A DNA stretch of 64,000 nt, from NCBI GenBank assembly GCA_016790635.1, contig JAEUOR010000035.1, positions 124,001-188,000 of the forward strand, read 5' to 3'. The notes below the pieces were generated by a model, which worked only from the letters and a program-made list of their open reading frames with translations, was not told the DNA's origin and ran no database searches. The DNA comes from Burkholderiales bacterium (GTDB lineage Bacteria; Pseudomonadota; Gammaproteobacteria; Burkholderiales; JAEUOS01). This document shows positions 26,445 through 34,800 of the stretch, piece by piece. The position numbers and the translations under genes are program-made. The stretch's first letter is position 1. Every line of letters begins with the position of its first letter.

Positions 26445-27404
26445 TCAACGCGCCTCCGGCAGAAGCTTCAACGGATCAATCGGTCGCCCCTGGCGACGAA
26501 TCTCGAAATGCAGTTTTGGCGTGTCGGCATCGGTGTTGCCGGCCTCGGCGATCTTCTGCCCGCGCGTCACGGTCTGGCCCTCCTTGACCAGGATGGTGCT
26601 GTTGTGCGCGTAGGCTGACAGGTAGGTATTGTTGTGCTTGATGATCACGAGCCTGCCGTAGCCGCGCAGGCCCGAACCGCTGTAGACCACCCGCCCGGGC
26701 CCGGCCGCCAGCACCGGATCACCCACTTTGGCGGCGATGTCGATGCCCTTGTTGGTGCCGCTCTCGGTGAAGGTCTCGATCACGCGGCCGCCGTGCGGCC
26801 AGCCCCATGCGATCTCGTCGCTCTCACCCGGCCTGGGGGGCGTTTCCGCAGGCCGCGCGGCAGGCTCGGGGCGTGCAGCCGGCTCGGCCGCGCGCGGCGC
26901 CTCCGGCTTGGCGCGCGCCTGCGCCGGTCCGGCCGCCTCGCGCTGCATTTGCGCGAGCGTCTCGTCGCTGTAGGGTCGCTTTGCACCCGACGGTTCGGTG
27001 CGCGGTCCGGCCGCCGCAGGCGGTATCCCGCCGGGTGGCACGATGGGACGCACGATCACCCCGCCTTCGGCGCCAGCAGCGGCCTTCGCGGTCGTTCCGG
27101 GCGGGGTGATCCTGAGGACCTGGCCCTCGCGGATCAGGTTGGGGTTGGCGAGCGAATTCCAGGCGGCGATCTCGCGATAGTCCTGACCATGGTCGAGCGC
27201 GATGCCGAACAGGGTGTCGCCGCGCTTGACGGTATAGAAGTCACCGGATGCCGCTGGGGTGCCAGCGGGTGCGGGCTGCGCGACTGGTTTGGCGGGCGCC
27301 GGCGGTGCGCGGTCGATGACCGGTGCGCTCTGGCGTGTCGAGCAGGCCGACAACGCCAGGGCTAGGGCCAGCAACCAGACCACCTGCACTGAACACCGTG
27401 TCAT
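26445..27404 (-). CDS. nlpD: Lipoprotein NlpD, LysM plus degenerate LytM (M23) domain
   Basis: A 319-residue outer-membrane lipoprotein. Signal peptide with lipobox LSAC (Cys21). A LysM peptidoglycan-binding domain spans about 56-100 (YTVKRGDTLFGIA to LRITPPG), a Pro/Ala-rich linker about 110-200, and an M23 fold about 205-315. Two zinc ligands expected of active M23 enzymes are replaced: NKGID where HxGxD is usual and KLHFEI where HLHFEI is usual. It should therefore be an amidase activator, as in E. coli NlpD. It overlaps pcm by four bases. Confidence 0.93.
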   Translation of the reverse strand: MTRCSVQVVWLLALALALSACSTRQSAPVIDRAPPAPAKPVAQPAPAGTPAASGDFYTVKRGDTLFGIALDHGQDYREIAAWNSLANPNLIREGQVLRITPPGTTAKAAAGAEGGVIVRPIVPPGGIPPAAAGPRTEPSGAKRPYSDETLAQMQREAAGPAQARAKPEAPRAAEPAARPEPAARPAETPPRPGESDEIAWGWPHGGRVIETFTESGTNKGIDIAAKVGDPVLAAGPGRVVYSGSGLRGYGRLVIIKHNNTYLSAYAHNSTILVKEGQTVTRGQKIAEAGNTDADTPKLHFEIRRQGRPIDPLKLLPEAR

Positions 27405-28084
27405 GCAGGCACCAGCCCGGGCAGCATGGGAACGAATCGCACCAGTTCGAGCCTTTTCTCGATAAAGCCGGCCACACGACGCTCCAACAGCAGCAATTGC
27501 TGATCGTCACGGCCGACGGGAACGATGATTTTGCCACCGCGAGTGAGCTGTTGCTTGAGCTCCTCCGGAATCTGTGGCGCAGCCGCGGCGACGACAATGG
27601 CGTCAAACGGCGCGGCCGCCGGCAGTCCGGCGTAGCCGTCGCCATAGGCCAGGCGCACGTTGGCGAGGCGCAGCGGGCGCAGGTTGGCACGCGCGCGCTC
27701 GTAGAGCGGTTTGATGCGCTCGATCGAATAGACCTCGTCGGCCAGCTGCGACAACACCGCCGCCTGGTAACCGCAACCGGTACCAACTTCCAGGACCCGC
27801 TTGAAGCGCCCCCTGGGCGGCAGCACGCTCTCGATCATGCGCGCAACGATGAAAGGCTGCGAGATGGTCTGCCCGTGGCCGATGGGTAGCGCGGTGTCTT
27901 CATAGGCCCGACTCCAGAGGGCCTCGTCGACGAAACGCTCGCGCGGAATGCGAATGAGCGCGGACAGCACCGTCTCGCTGGCGACGCCTGCGTCGCGCAG
28001 ACGTCGTGCCAGGGTCAGGCGCTGCGCGGTGGGCGCACTCCAGTCGGAGGCATGCAAGACCGCGGCCGGCCTTGGTTCAGGCAT
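27401..28084 (-). CDS. pcm: Protein-L-isoaspartate O-methyltransferase
   Basis: A 227-residue cytosolic repair enzyme that methylates isoaspartyl residues in damaged proteins. SAM motif [18 protein letters not shown] near 95-112, the family entry motif [32 protein letters not shown] segment (observed start [11 protein letters not shown] near 48), and [13 protein letters not shown] near 185. It overlaps surE by eight bases and nlpD by four, indicating one translationally coupled operon. Confidence 0.95.
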   Translation of the reverse strand: MPEPRPAAVLHASDWSAPTAQRLTLARRLRDAGVASETVLSALIRIPRERFVDEALWSRAYEDTALPIGHGQTISQPFIVARMIESVLPPRGRFKRVLEVGTGCGYQAAVLSQLADEVYSIERIKPLYERARANLRPLRLANVRLAYGDGYAGLPAAAPFDAIVVAAAAPQIPEELKQQLTRGGKIIVPVGRDDQQLLLLERRVAGFIEKRLELVRFVPMLPGLVPA

Positions 28085-28820
28085 CGAGCCAGGACGACAG
28101 GGTGTCCACCTTGTCGTAGCGGGTCAGGTCGGTCATGAGCGGAGTCACCGACACGAATCCGCTGGCGACCGCATGAAAATCGGTGCCCGGGCCATCGTCG
28201 GCGGCCGGGCCGGCGCCACCCACCCACCACATGGTCTCGCCGCGCGGGTTGACGGTGCGTACCGCGCCCTCGGCCTGATGGCGCTTGCCCAGGCGCGTGG
28301 CAAGAATGCCGCGCACCTGCGCGCGCGGCCGGTCCGGGAGATTGACATTGAGCAGCATGTCCTGCATCGGCGCGCGGGCGATGACACGCTCGACGATTGT
28401 GCGGGCGAAAGATGCCAGTTCGCGCATGTGCGCGCTGTTGCGACCGGCCAGCGAGAACGCGATTGCGGGAATGCCGAGCAGGCGCCCTTCCATGGCGGCG
28501 GCTACGGTGCCCGAATAGAGTGTGTCGTCACCCATGTTGGCGCCGTCGTTGATGCCGGAAACCACCAGGTCCGGGCGGGCCTCGAGCACGCCAGTGACGG
28601 CCAGGTGGACGCAGTCGGTCGGCGTGCCGTTGACATACCAGAAGCCGTTCTGCCCCTTCTTGACCGCCAGCGGCCGCGACAGCGTGAGCGAGTTCGAAGC
28701 GCCGCTGTGATTCTGCTCCGGCGCGACCACCGTCATGTCGCCCAGGCCTTCGAGCGCCTCGACCAGGGCAGCCAATCCCGGTGCCTGGTAACCGTCGTCA
28801 TTGCTGACAAGGAGTTTCAT
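28077..28820 (-). CDS. surE: 5'/3'-nucleotidase SurE
   Basis: A 247-residue phosphatase acting on nucleoside monophosphates. The metal site is the N-terminal SNDDGY (Asp8, Asp9), with NHSGASNS near 42, [10 protein letters not shown] near 78 and [12 protein letters not shown] near 98. First gene of surE-pcm-nlpD-exonuclease-rlmD. Its likely -10 box (28847-28852) overlaps the stop codon of the EamA gene upstream. Confidence 0.95.
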   Translation of the reverse strand: MKLLVSNDDGYQAPGLAALVEALEGLGDMTVVAPEQNHSGASNSLTLSRPLAVKKGQNGFWYVNGTPTDCVHLAVTGVLEARPDLVVSGINDGANMGDDTLYSGTVAAAMEGRLLGIPAIAFSLAGRNSAHMRELASFARTIVERVIARAPMQDMLLNVNLPDRPRAQVRGILATRLGKRHQAEGAVRTVNPRGETMWWVGGAGPAADDGPGTDFHAVASGFVSVTPLMTDLTRYDKVDTLSSWLDA

Positions 28821-28846
28821 TTGTGACGCTCGCGGACAAGATGCGG

Positions 28847-28852
28847 ATTCTA
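28847..28852 (-). promoter_or_regulatory. Putative -10 box of the surE operon
   Basis: TAGAAT on the minus strand, 26 bases before the surE ATG. Its first three bases are the TAG stop codon of the upstream EamA gene. Without a good -35 this is a motif-and-position call. Confidence 0.4.
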
Positions 28853-29758
28853 GCCTCCCGACCTGCCTGCGCCGGCCGGCTTGAGCAGCACAAGCGCCAG
28901 CGCCGCCGCGGACAGGAGCATCGCGCCCACCTGCATCTTTCCGAGCGGTTCACCATGCAGCCAGGCGCCGAACAGCATGGCGACCAGCGGCACGAGGATC
29001 GCCGACAGGCCCGCGGCGTTGACCGGCACTAGCGAGACGATGGAAAACCAGCAGACGTTGCCGAAGGCCATCGGCACGACCGCGATATAGGCGATGACGG
29101 CGATGCTTTGCCACGAGGGAACGAACCACTGGTAGTCGCCCATCACCGCGGCGATACCCCAGATCGGCAGGGCCGCTACCAGGGATTGCCAGGCGGTCAG
29201 CGTGAGAACCGGGGTCTGCCAGGTGTGCTGCTTGTAGATCAGCGTGCCGACGGCCCACACGATGGCGGAAGAAATTCCCAGCACAAAGCCCAGCGGCGCC
29301 TGGGAGTAGGACTTGAGCGCCGGCAGCATCAGGAGGCCGATCGCCGCCAGGCCCAGCAGGAGCGCGGTCAACTGGCGCAGGGTCGGCGACTGCCCCAATG
29401 CGATCCAGGCGATCAGCATGGACCACAACGGCATGGTGTAGGCAAGGATCGCCGACTGCCCGGTGGGGATCATGACCGCAGCGTAGGTGCTGGTGACGTT
29501 CCACAAGGTCATGGTGAAGAAGGCCGAGAGCGCCAGTTGCCGCCAGTCACCGCGCGCAACCCGCAGCGACTGGTTGCGCCAGCGCGCGACGATCAGCAAG
29601 GCAATCGCCCCCAGCGGCATGGCGATCGAGCGAAAGACCCAGACCGAGACCTCGCTGACCGCAAAGACAAACAGGGGCCAGTTGGTCCCCCAGATCACCG
29701 TGAGGATGGCCAGCAGCAGCAGCGCGCGCGGCGGCACCGTCGCTTGCGGACTGTTCAT
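28850..29758 (-). CDS. EamA/DMT family transporter (second of tandem pair)
   Basis: A 302-residue inner-membrane protein with about ten hydrophobic helices in two EamA repeats. It starts [20 protein letters not shown]; the second repeat begins near residue 150. Family members export metabolites or amino acids. The ATG at 29758 overlaps the stop of the upstream paralogue (ATGA), which fixes the start. It is clearly similar to that neighbour along its whole length (WGTNWPLF, SAILx[18 protein letters not shown] in both forms). Confidence 0.9.
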   Translation of the reverse strand: MNSPQATVPPRALLLLAILTVIWGTNWPLFVFAVSEVSVWVFRSIAMPLGAIALLIVARWRNQSLRVARGDWRQLALSAFFTMTLWNVTSTYAAVMIPTGQSAILAYTMPLWSMLIAWIALGQSPTLRQLTALLLGLAAIGLLMLPALKSYSQAPLGFVLGISSAIVWAVGTLIYKQHTWQTPVLTLTAWQSLVAALPIWGIAAVMGDYQWFVPSWQSIAVIAYIAVVPMAFGNVCWFSIVSLVPVNAAGLSAILVPLVAMLFGAWLHGEPLGKMQVGAMLLSAAALALVLLKPAGAGRSGG

Positions 29759-30660
29759 CTCGCTCCGCCGGCCGGCGCGGCCGGCTTGAACAGCGCCAGC
29801 GACATTGAACCCGCACACAAGGCCATGGCCGCCAGTTGCAGCAGTCCCAGTGGCTCGCGGTGAATGATGGCACCCGAGATCATCGCCACCACCGGCACCA
29901 GGATCGCCGACAGTCCGGCAACGTTGGCCGGCAGGAGGCCCACGATCAGGAACCAGCAGTAGTTGCCGATGGTCATGGGCACGAAGGTGATGTAGGCGAT
30001 CACCACGATGCTCTGCCACGAGGGCATGAACCACTGATGGTCGCCCAGCACCACGGCGCCGCCGACGATGGGGACGGCAGTCACAAGCATCTGCCAGCCG
30101 GTCAGGACCAGCACCGGGGTACTCCAGACATGGCGCTTGATGATGAGGGTGCCGATCGCCCAGCCCAGGCCGGCGGCCAGTCCCAGCGCGAACCCGGCGG
30201 GAGCCTGGGCGTAGGCCTTGAGCCCCGGAACCATGAGGAGCCCTACCGCACCTGCGCCCAGTGCCAATGCCGCCAAGAGGCGCGGGGTCAGCGCTTCTCC
30301 CAGGAAGATGCGCGCCAGCAGCGCCGCCCACAAGGGCATGGTGTAACTCAAAATCGCCGACTGACCCGAGGGGATCATGACCGCGGCGTAGGTGGTGAAG
30401 ATGTTCCAGGTCACCAGGTAGGTCACCGCCGCGGCCACCAGACGCGGCCAGTCGCGCCGCGGCACCGCGAGCGGCATGCCGCGCATGCGCGCGACCAGCA
30501 ACATCGCCAGCCCCGAGGCCGGCACCGCGATGGCGCGGAAGGTCCAGACCGAGACTTCGGCCACCGCCAGCGCGAACAGCGGCCAATTGGTTCCCCACAG
30601 CAGGGTGAGGATGGCGAGCAGCAAGAGTGCGCGGGCGGGAACAGCGGCAGTAGCGGGCAT
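29755..30660 (-). CDS. EamA/DMT family transporter (first of tandem pair)
   Basis: A 301-residue paralogue of the following gene, with about ten transmembrane helices and two EamA repeats ([20 protein letters not shown] at the N-terminus, [15 protein letters not shown] near the C-terminus). The start is taken at ATG 30660; the frame is open to 30783, but that stretch lacks family similarity. Substrate unknown. Confidence 0.9.
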   Translation of the reverse strand: MPATAAVPARALLLLAILTLLWGTNWPLFALAVAEVSVWTFRAIAVPASGLAMLLVARMRGMPLAVPRRDWPRLVAAAVTYLVTWNIFTTYAAVMIPSGQSAILSYTMPLWAALLARIFLGEALTPRLLAALALGAGAVGLLMVPGLKAYAQAPAGFALGLAAGLGWAIGTLIIKRHVWSTPVLVLTGWQMLVTAVPIVGGAVVLGDHQWFMPSWQSIVVIAYITFVPMTIGNYCWFLIVGLLPANVAGLSAILVPVVAMISGAIIHREPLGLLQLAAMALCAGSMSLALFKPAAPAGGAR

Positions 30661-30784
30661 CGGACCCAAGGATCGCACGAATCCACGCCAGCGACGGGTG
30701 CGGATCAGGCGCGCTGCCGATACCGGCCCAGCACCGGCATCCGGTGCGCGCTTCAGGCCGGCCGTCAAGGCATCCGGCGCCAAA

Positions 30785-31807
30785 TCAAGCGACGAGCCGA
30801 GCCTCGAGTTCGCGCCGTCCGTCGGGCGTGGCCATGACGATCAAGGCGCAGCCGGGACGCACCTCGTGCTCGGGCGCCGGATTGAACACCCACTGGCCGC
30901 CGTCGTGCAGTGCGACCAGGACAAAGTTGCGCGAGATCAGCGCCAGAGCCTCCAGCCTGCGCGCCGCGAAGTCGAGGGGGACTTGCACCTCCTCGACGCG
31001 CAACCCGTCGTCGCGCCTGAGCATCTGGTCCATGAAGCTCACCACGTGCGGCCGGATCATGGCCGACGCGATGCGCATGCCGCCGGTGAAGTCAGGCGAG
31101 ACGATCTCGTCGGCCCCGGCGCGGCGCGTCTTCTCGGCATTGCGGATGTCGTGCACCCGCGCCACCACACGCACGCGCGGGTTCAGGAGCTTGGCCGAGA
31201 GTGCCACCATCAGGTTGTGGCTGTCATCGCCGGTCACCGCGAATACCCCGGCGGCATTCTCGATGCCGGCGGCGCGCAAGAGGGTATCGTCAGTGGAGTC
31301 GCCATGCAGCCAGGGCGTCTCCTCATGCCCCTCGATCCAGCGGTCGATGGCGGCCTGGTCGTTCTCGATGATGACGAACTCACGCCCGGTGGTCGCCAGT
31401 TCCGCGGCCACGTTGCCGCCAACGCGGCCGATGCCGCAGACGATGTAGTGCCCGGACAGGCGGGTGATCAGGCGTTCCATGCGGCGTCTCTTGAAGTTGG
31501 CGTTGAGGTCGGATTCGAGCACGAGGGCGACGAAGGTGGAAAAGATGTAGGTCATCGTGCCGATGCCGACAAAGGCGATGGCCACGGTGAACAGCCGGCC
31601 GCCCGGCGAATGCGTGAGATCGATGGTCTCGCTGTAGCCGATGGTGGCCACGGTGATGAAGGTCATGTAGAAGCAGTCGATCCAGCCCGCCGCCGGGCCA
31701 CCGATGACCTTGTAGCCGATCGTCCCGACCAGATGCACGGCAACCAGGGCGGCGCAGCCCCACAGGAGCGCCGAGAAATGACTGCCCGCGATGAGGCGGG
31801 TTGACAT
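30785..31807 (-). CDS. Two-helix potassium channel with TrkA (RCK) domain
   Basis: A 340-residue MthK-like channel. Helix 1 is about residues 12-35, followed by the pore loop with filter TVATIGYSE (about 50-58) and helix 2 about 70-95. A TrkA-N/RCK domain (YIVCGIGRVGGNVAAEL, about 120-136) binds nucleotide through the GxGxxG pattern, and a TrkA-C domain lies at about 255-335. The filter TIGYSE differs from TVGYGD, the canonical potassium filter, in its last two positions, so strict potassium selectivity should not be assumed. Divergent from the SDR gene at 31892. Confidence 0.88.
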   Translation of the reverse strand: MSTRLIAGSHFSALLWGCAALVAVHLVGTIGYKVIGGPAAGWIDCFYMTFITVATIGYSETIDLTHSPGGRLFTVAIAFVGIGTMTYIFSTFVALVLESDLNANFKRRRMERLITRLSGHYIVCGIGRVGGNVAAELATTGREFVIIENDQAAIDRWIEGHEETPWLHGDSTDDTLLRAAGIENAAGVFAVTGDDSHNLMVALSAKLLNPRVRVVARVHDIRNAEKTRRAGADEIVSPDFTGGMRIASAMIRPHVVSFMDQMLRRDDGLRVEEVQVPLDFAARRLEALALISRNFVLVALHDGGQWVFNPAPEHEVRPGCALIVMATPDGRRELEARLVA

Positions 31808-31847
31808 GCCGATCTGCCTTTGTGTGGCGTTGTGCGTATCCTTTAGG

Positions 31848-31853
31848 ATTGTA
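31848..31853 (-). promoter_or_regulatory. Putative -10 box of the potassium channel gene
   Basis: TACAAT on the minus strand, 41 bases before the channel ATG, in the 84-base divergent gap. It lies beside ATCCTTTAGGAT (31838-31849), a near-palindrome. No good -35. Confidence 0.35.
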
Positions 31854-31891
31854 GTCGCGCCCCTCCCTCATCACGATCCGGAAAGAAGCAC

Positions 31892-32647
31892 ATGAAACTC
31901 GCTGGCAAGGTTGCGATCGTCACCGGCGGTGCCACAGGCATCGGCAAGGCTTTGGCCACGCGATTGGCCGAGGATGGCGCGGTCGTGGTGATCGCCGATA
32001 TCCGCGGGGCCGACACGGCCGCCGCGGAGCACATTGCGGCCGGCCGGCGAGCCATCGGCATTGCGACGGATGTATCGGATGAAGGTGCGACCCGCGCCAT
32101 GGCCGAAGCCGCCCTGCGCGCCTTCGGCCGCATCGACATCCTGGTCAACAACGCGGCGGTGTTCTCGGTGCTCACGCCGGGCCCCTTCGAGGCGATCCCG
32201 GCGGCCGACTGGAAGCGCGTCATGGAAGTCAACACCCTGGGGCCGTTCCTCTGCGTCAAGGCGGTCGCCCCGCACCTGCGCGCGCAGCGCTCCGGGCGCA
32301 TCATCAACCTGGCTTCCGGGGCGCCGCTCAAGGGCATCCCCGGCATGCTGCACTACGTGTCGAGCAAGGGGGCCGTGATCGCCTTCACGCGCGCGCTGGC
32401 GCGCGAACTGGGTCCCGACAACATCACCGTCAATGCCCTCGCCCCGGGCTTCACCCTGAGCGAGGGCGTGCTCGAAAACTCGATCCACGTGGACAAGTTT
32501 CGCGAGGTGATCATCAAGTCGCGCTCGATTCCGCGCGACGAGACGCCGCAGGACCTGGTCGGCGCGCTGAGCTTCCTCGCCTCCGACGACAGCGCCTTCA
32601 TGACCGGGCAGACCGTGGTGGTCGATGGCGGGTCGGCGTTCGTCTGA
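31892..32647 (+). CDS. SDR family oxidoreductase
   Basis: A 251-residue classical short-chain dehydrogenase. Cofactor motif TGGATGIG (11-18), NNAA near 86, catalytic Tyr/Lys in YVSSKGA near 150 and PGFT near 182. Substrate unknown. GGAAAG precedes the ATG. It ends 33 bases from the convergent hutG-like gene. Confidence 0.92.
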   Translation: MKLAGKVAIVTGGATGIGKALATRLAEDGAVVVIADIRGADTAAAEHIAAGRRAIGIATDVSDEGATRAMAEAALRAFGRIDILVNNAAVFSVLTPGPFEAIPAADWKRVMEVNTLGPFLCVKAVAPHLRAQRSGRIINLASGAPLKGIPGMLHYVSSKGAVIAFTRALARELGPDNITVNALAPGFTLSEGVLENSIHVDKFREVIIKSRSIPRDETPQDLVGALSFLASDDSAFMTGQTVVVDGGSAFV

Positions 32648-32680
32648 ACGTCCGCACGGGTCCGGAAGGTGCCGGCGCGC

Positions 32681-33484
32681 TCAGTTGAGTTCGGCGCCCA
32701 AGGCGACGAACTGCTCGATCATGGCGCGCAAGGCCGGGCGCACCGCAGCGGCCCTGGAATCGTTGAACGCGAAGCCGGCCTCGTCCATGTAGCTGTCCCA
32801 GCCGAGTTCGAGCTGCACGGCATGCACCTGCTGCGCGGGCCGGCCGTACCGACGCGTGATGTAGCCGCCCTTGTAGCGGCCATTGAGGACGCTGGTGTAG
32901 GCGCCGAAGCCGCGCGCCACGTCCAGCAGGCTTTCTCCCACCGCCGGGTCGGCGCTGGCTTGATCGGCCGTGCCCAGGTTGAAATCCGGCAAGCGGCCGG
33001 CAAAAAAGCGCGGCAGCACTGACTTGATCGAATGCGCATCGAACAGGAGTGCGTAGCCATGCCGGGCACGCAGTTCGGCAAGCGTCGCCGCGAGCTTGTC
33101 GTGATACGGCTGCCAGTACGCGGCGACACGCACGGCGATTTCGTCCGCATTCGGCTCGGCGCCCGGAGCGTAGAGCGGAATGCGCTCAAAGGTCCTCAGC
33201 GGACACAGCTCGGTATTGTCCATTCCGGGATACAGCGCCTGGCCGGCCGGGTCGCGATTCAAGTCGATCACGTAGCGCGAGTTGATCGCGACCAACACGT
33301 TGGCACCCATGTCCTCAAGGAAATCATAGAGCTGCGGCAAATGCCAATCCGTGTCGGCCAGACGCAAGGCTTCGGGTGTCATGCGTGCAGCGAGGTCCGC
33401 GGGTAGTTGCGTGCCGACGTGCGGCATGCTCACCAAAAGGGGCAAGGGACCGCGCTCGAACAGGAAAGTCGGAGGTGCCATCAT
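32681..33484 (-). CDS. hutG: N-formylglutamate deformylase (HutG-like)
   Basis: A 267-residue member of the N-formylglutamate amidohydrolase family, which releases glutamate and formate in histidine degradation. SMPHVGTQLP near residue 18 and LNRDP near 74 carry the metal/substrate residues; LLFDAHSIKS near 145 and QLELGWDSYM near 223 are further motifs. The ATG pair at 33484 or 33481 is the likely start; the frame is open to 33850 without family similarity. No other hut gene is visible, so it may serve another N-formyl or related amide substrate. Confidence 0.85.
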   Translation of the reverse strand: MMAPPTFLFERGPLPLLVSMPHVGTQLPADLAARMTPEALRLADTDWHLPQLYDFLEDMGANVLVAINSRYVIDLNRDPAGQALYPGMDNTELCPLRTFERIPLYAPGAEPNADEIAVRVAAYWQPYHDKLAATLAELRARHGYALLFDAHSIKSVLPRFFAGRLPDFNLGTADQASADPAVGESLLDVARGFGAYTSVLNGRYKGGYITRRYGRPAQQVHAVQLELGWDSYMDEAGFAFNDSRAAAVRPALRAMIEQFVALGAELN

Positions 33485-33573
33485 GCACTCACGCTGCGGC
33501 TCACGGATTCCTGAATGGATGGGTGACGCGCATCGAACCGTCGGTGTCTGCCAGGCTGACAGGCGACCTGGAA

Positions 33574-34665
33574 TCAGGTCGACTTCGACACGACGATGTT
33601 GGGAAACTTCGATGTCATGTCCTTCATGCTCTCGGCGATCTTGATCGCAACACGCCGCGCCACGCCCTTGTAGATGGCCGCAATCGACCCGTCCGGGTCG
33701 GACACCACGGTCGGGCGGCCTGAGTCGGCCTGCAGGCGGATGTCCAACGCGAGCGGCAGTTGCCCCAGGAGTTCGACTGAGTAGTCGCGCGCCATGCGCT
33801 CCCCGCCCCCGCTGCCGAAGATGGGCTCGACGTGGCCGCAGTTGGAACACACGTGCGTGCTCATGTTCTCGACGATGCCGAGGATCGGGATGCCGACCTT
33901 CTCGAACATCTTCAAGCCCTTGCGCGCGTCGAGCAAGGCGATGTCCTGCGGGGTCGTGACGATGACCGCGCCGGTGACCGGCACCTTCTGCGCCAGCGTC
34001 AGTTGAATATCGCCGGTGCCGGGCGGCATATCAACCACCAGGTAATCGAGATCGCGCCAGTTGGTCTCCTTGAGCAACTGCTCCAGAGCCTGGGTCACCA
34101 TCGGTCCGCGCCAGACCATCGGCGTCTCCACATCGATCATGAAGCCGATCGAACTGGCCTGCAGTCCGTGGCCTTCCATCGGCTCCAGGGTCTTGCCGTC
34201 CCTGGATTCCGGACGCCCGGTGATGCCTAGCATCTGCGGCTGTGACGGGCCATAGATATCGGCGTCGAGCACGCCGGCGCGCGCTCCTTCGGCAGCCAGC
34301 GCCAGCGCAAGATTGACCGCCGTGGTGCTCTTGCCCACCCCGCCCTTGCCCGAGGCCACCGCGATGATGTTCTTGACGTTGGGCAGTGGCTTGACGCCAC
34401 GCTGGACGGCATGCGAGGCGATCCTGGTCTGCATGGTGACCGAGACGTTGCCAGCGCCGTCGAGCGCCTTGAGTGCCTTGACCACATCGCGGCGCAAGGT
34501 GTCGTGCTGCGAGCGCGCGGGATAGCCCAGTTCGATGTCCAGGCTGATGTCGGCGCCGTTGACCTTGACGTTCTTGACCGCACGCGCGCTGACATGGTCG
34601 CGGCCGGTATTGGGGTCGACCACGCCCTTGAGCGCGGTCTGGACTTGCTCCGAGGTGATACTCAT
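33574..34665 (-). CDS. apbC: Iron-sulfur cluster carrier protein ApbC/Mrp
   Basis: A 363-residue P-loop protein that carries and transfers Fe-S clusters. An N-terminal DUF59/MIP18 domain (1-85) precedes the deviant Walker A GKGGVGKST near 107-115; DADIYGPSQPQ and DMPPGTGDIQLT follow, and the C-terminal cluster ligands lie in HVCSNCGH near 275. The ATG at 34665 starts the DUF59 domain. Divergent from metG, an arrangement common in proteobacteria. Confidence 0.95.
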   Translation of the reverse strand: MSITSEQVQTALKGVVDPNTGRDHVSARAVKNVKVNGADISLDIELGYPARSQHDTLRRDVVKALKALDGAGNVSVTMQTRIASHAVQRGVKPLPNVKNIIAVASGKGGVGKSTTAVNLALALAAEGARAGVLDADIYGPSQPQMLGITGRPESRDGKTLEPMEGHGLQASSIGFMIDVETPMVWRGPMVTQALEQLLKETNWRDLDYLVVDMPPGTGDIQLTLAQKVPVTGAVIVTTPQDIALLDARKGLKMFEKVGIPILGIVENMSTHVCSNCGHVEPIFGSGGGERMARDYSVELLGQLPLALDIRLQADSGRPTVVSDPDGSIAAIYKGVARRVAIKIAESMKDMTSKFPNIVVSKST

Positions 34666-34731
34666 TGTTCGCGTGTCAGGAAAAAAGTGCGCCAGTCTAG
34701 CCGATGGCGTCGGGCGCGCTGATGCCCCTGA

Positions 34732-34737
34732 TAAAAT
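34732..34737 (+). promoter_or_regulatory. Putative -10 box of metG
   Basis: TAAAAT in the apbC-metG divergent gap, 64 bases before the metG ATG. No clear -35 box is seen. Confidence 0.35.
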
Positions 34738-34800
34738 TGCGGTTTTTCCCGCCGCGCGAGGTTGCCATGAGGCTCCGCGCGAGCGCCAGCTCAAAGATCC

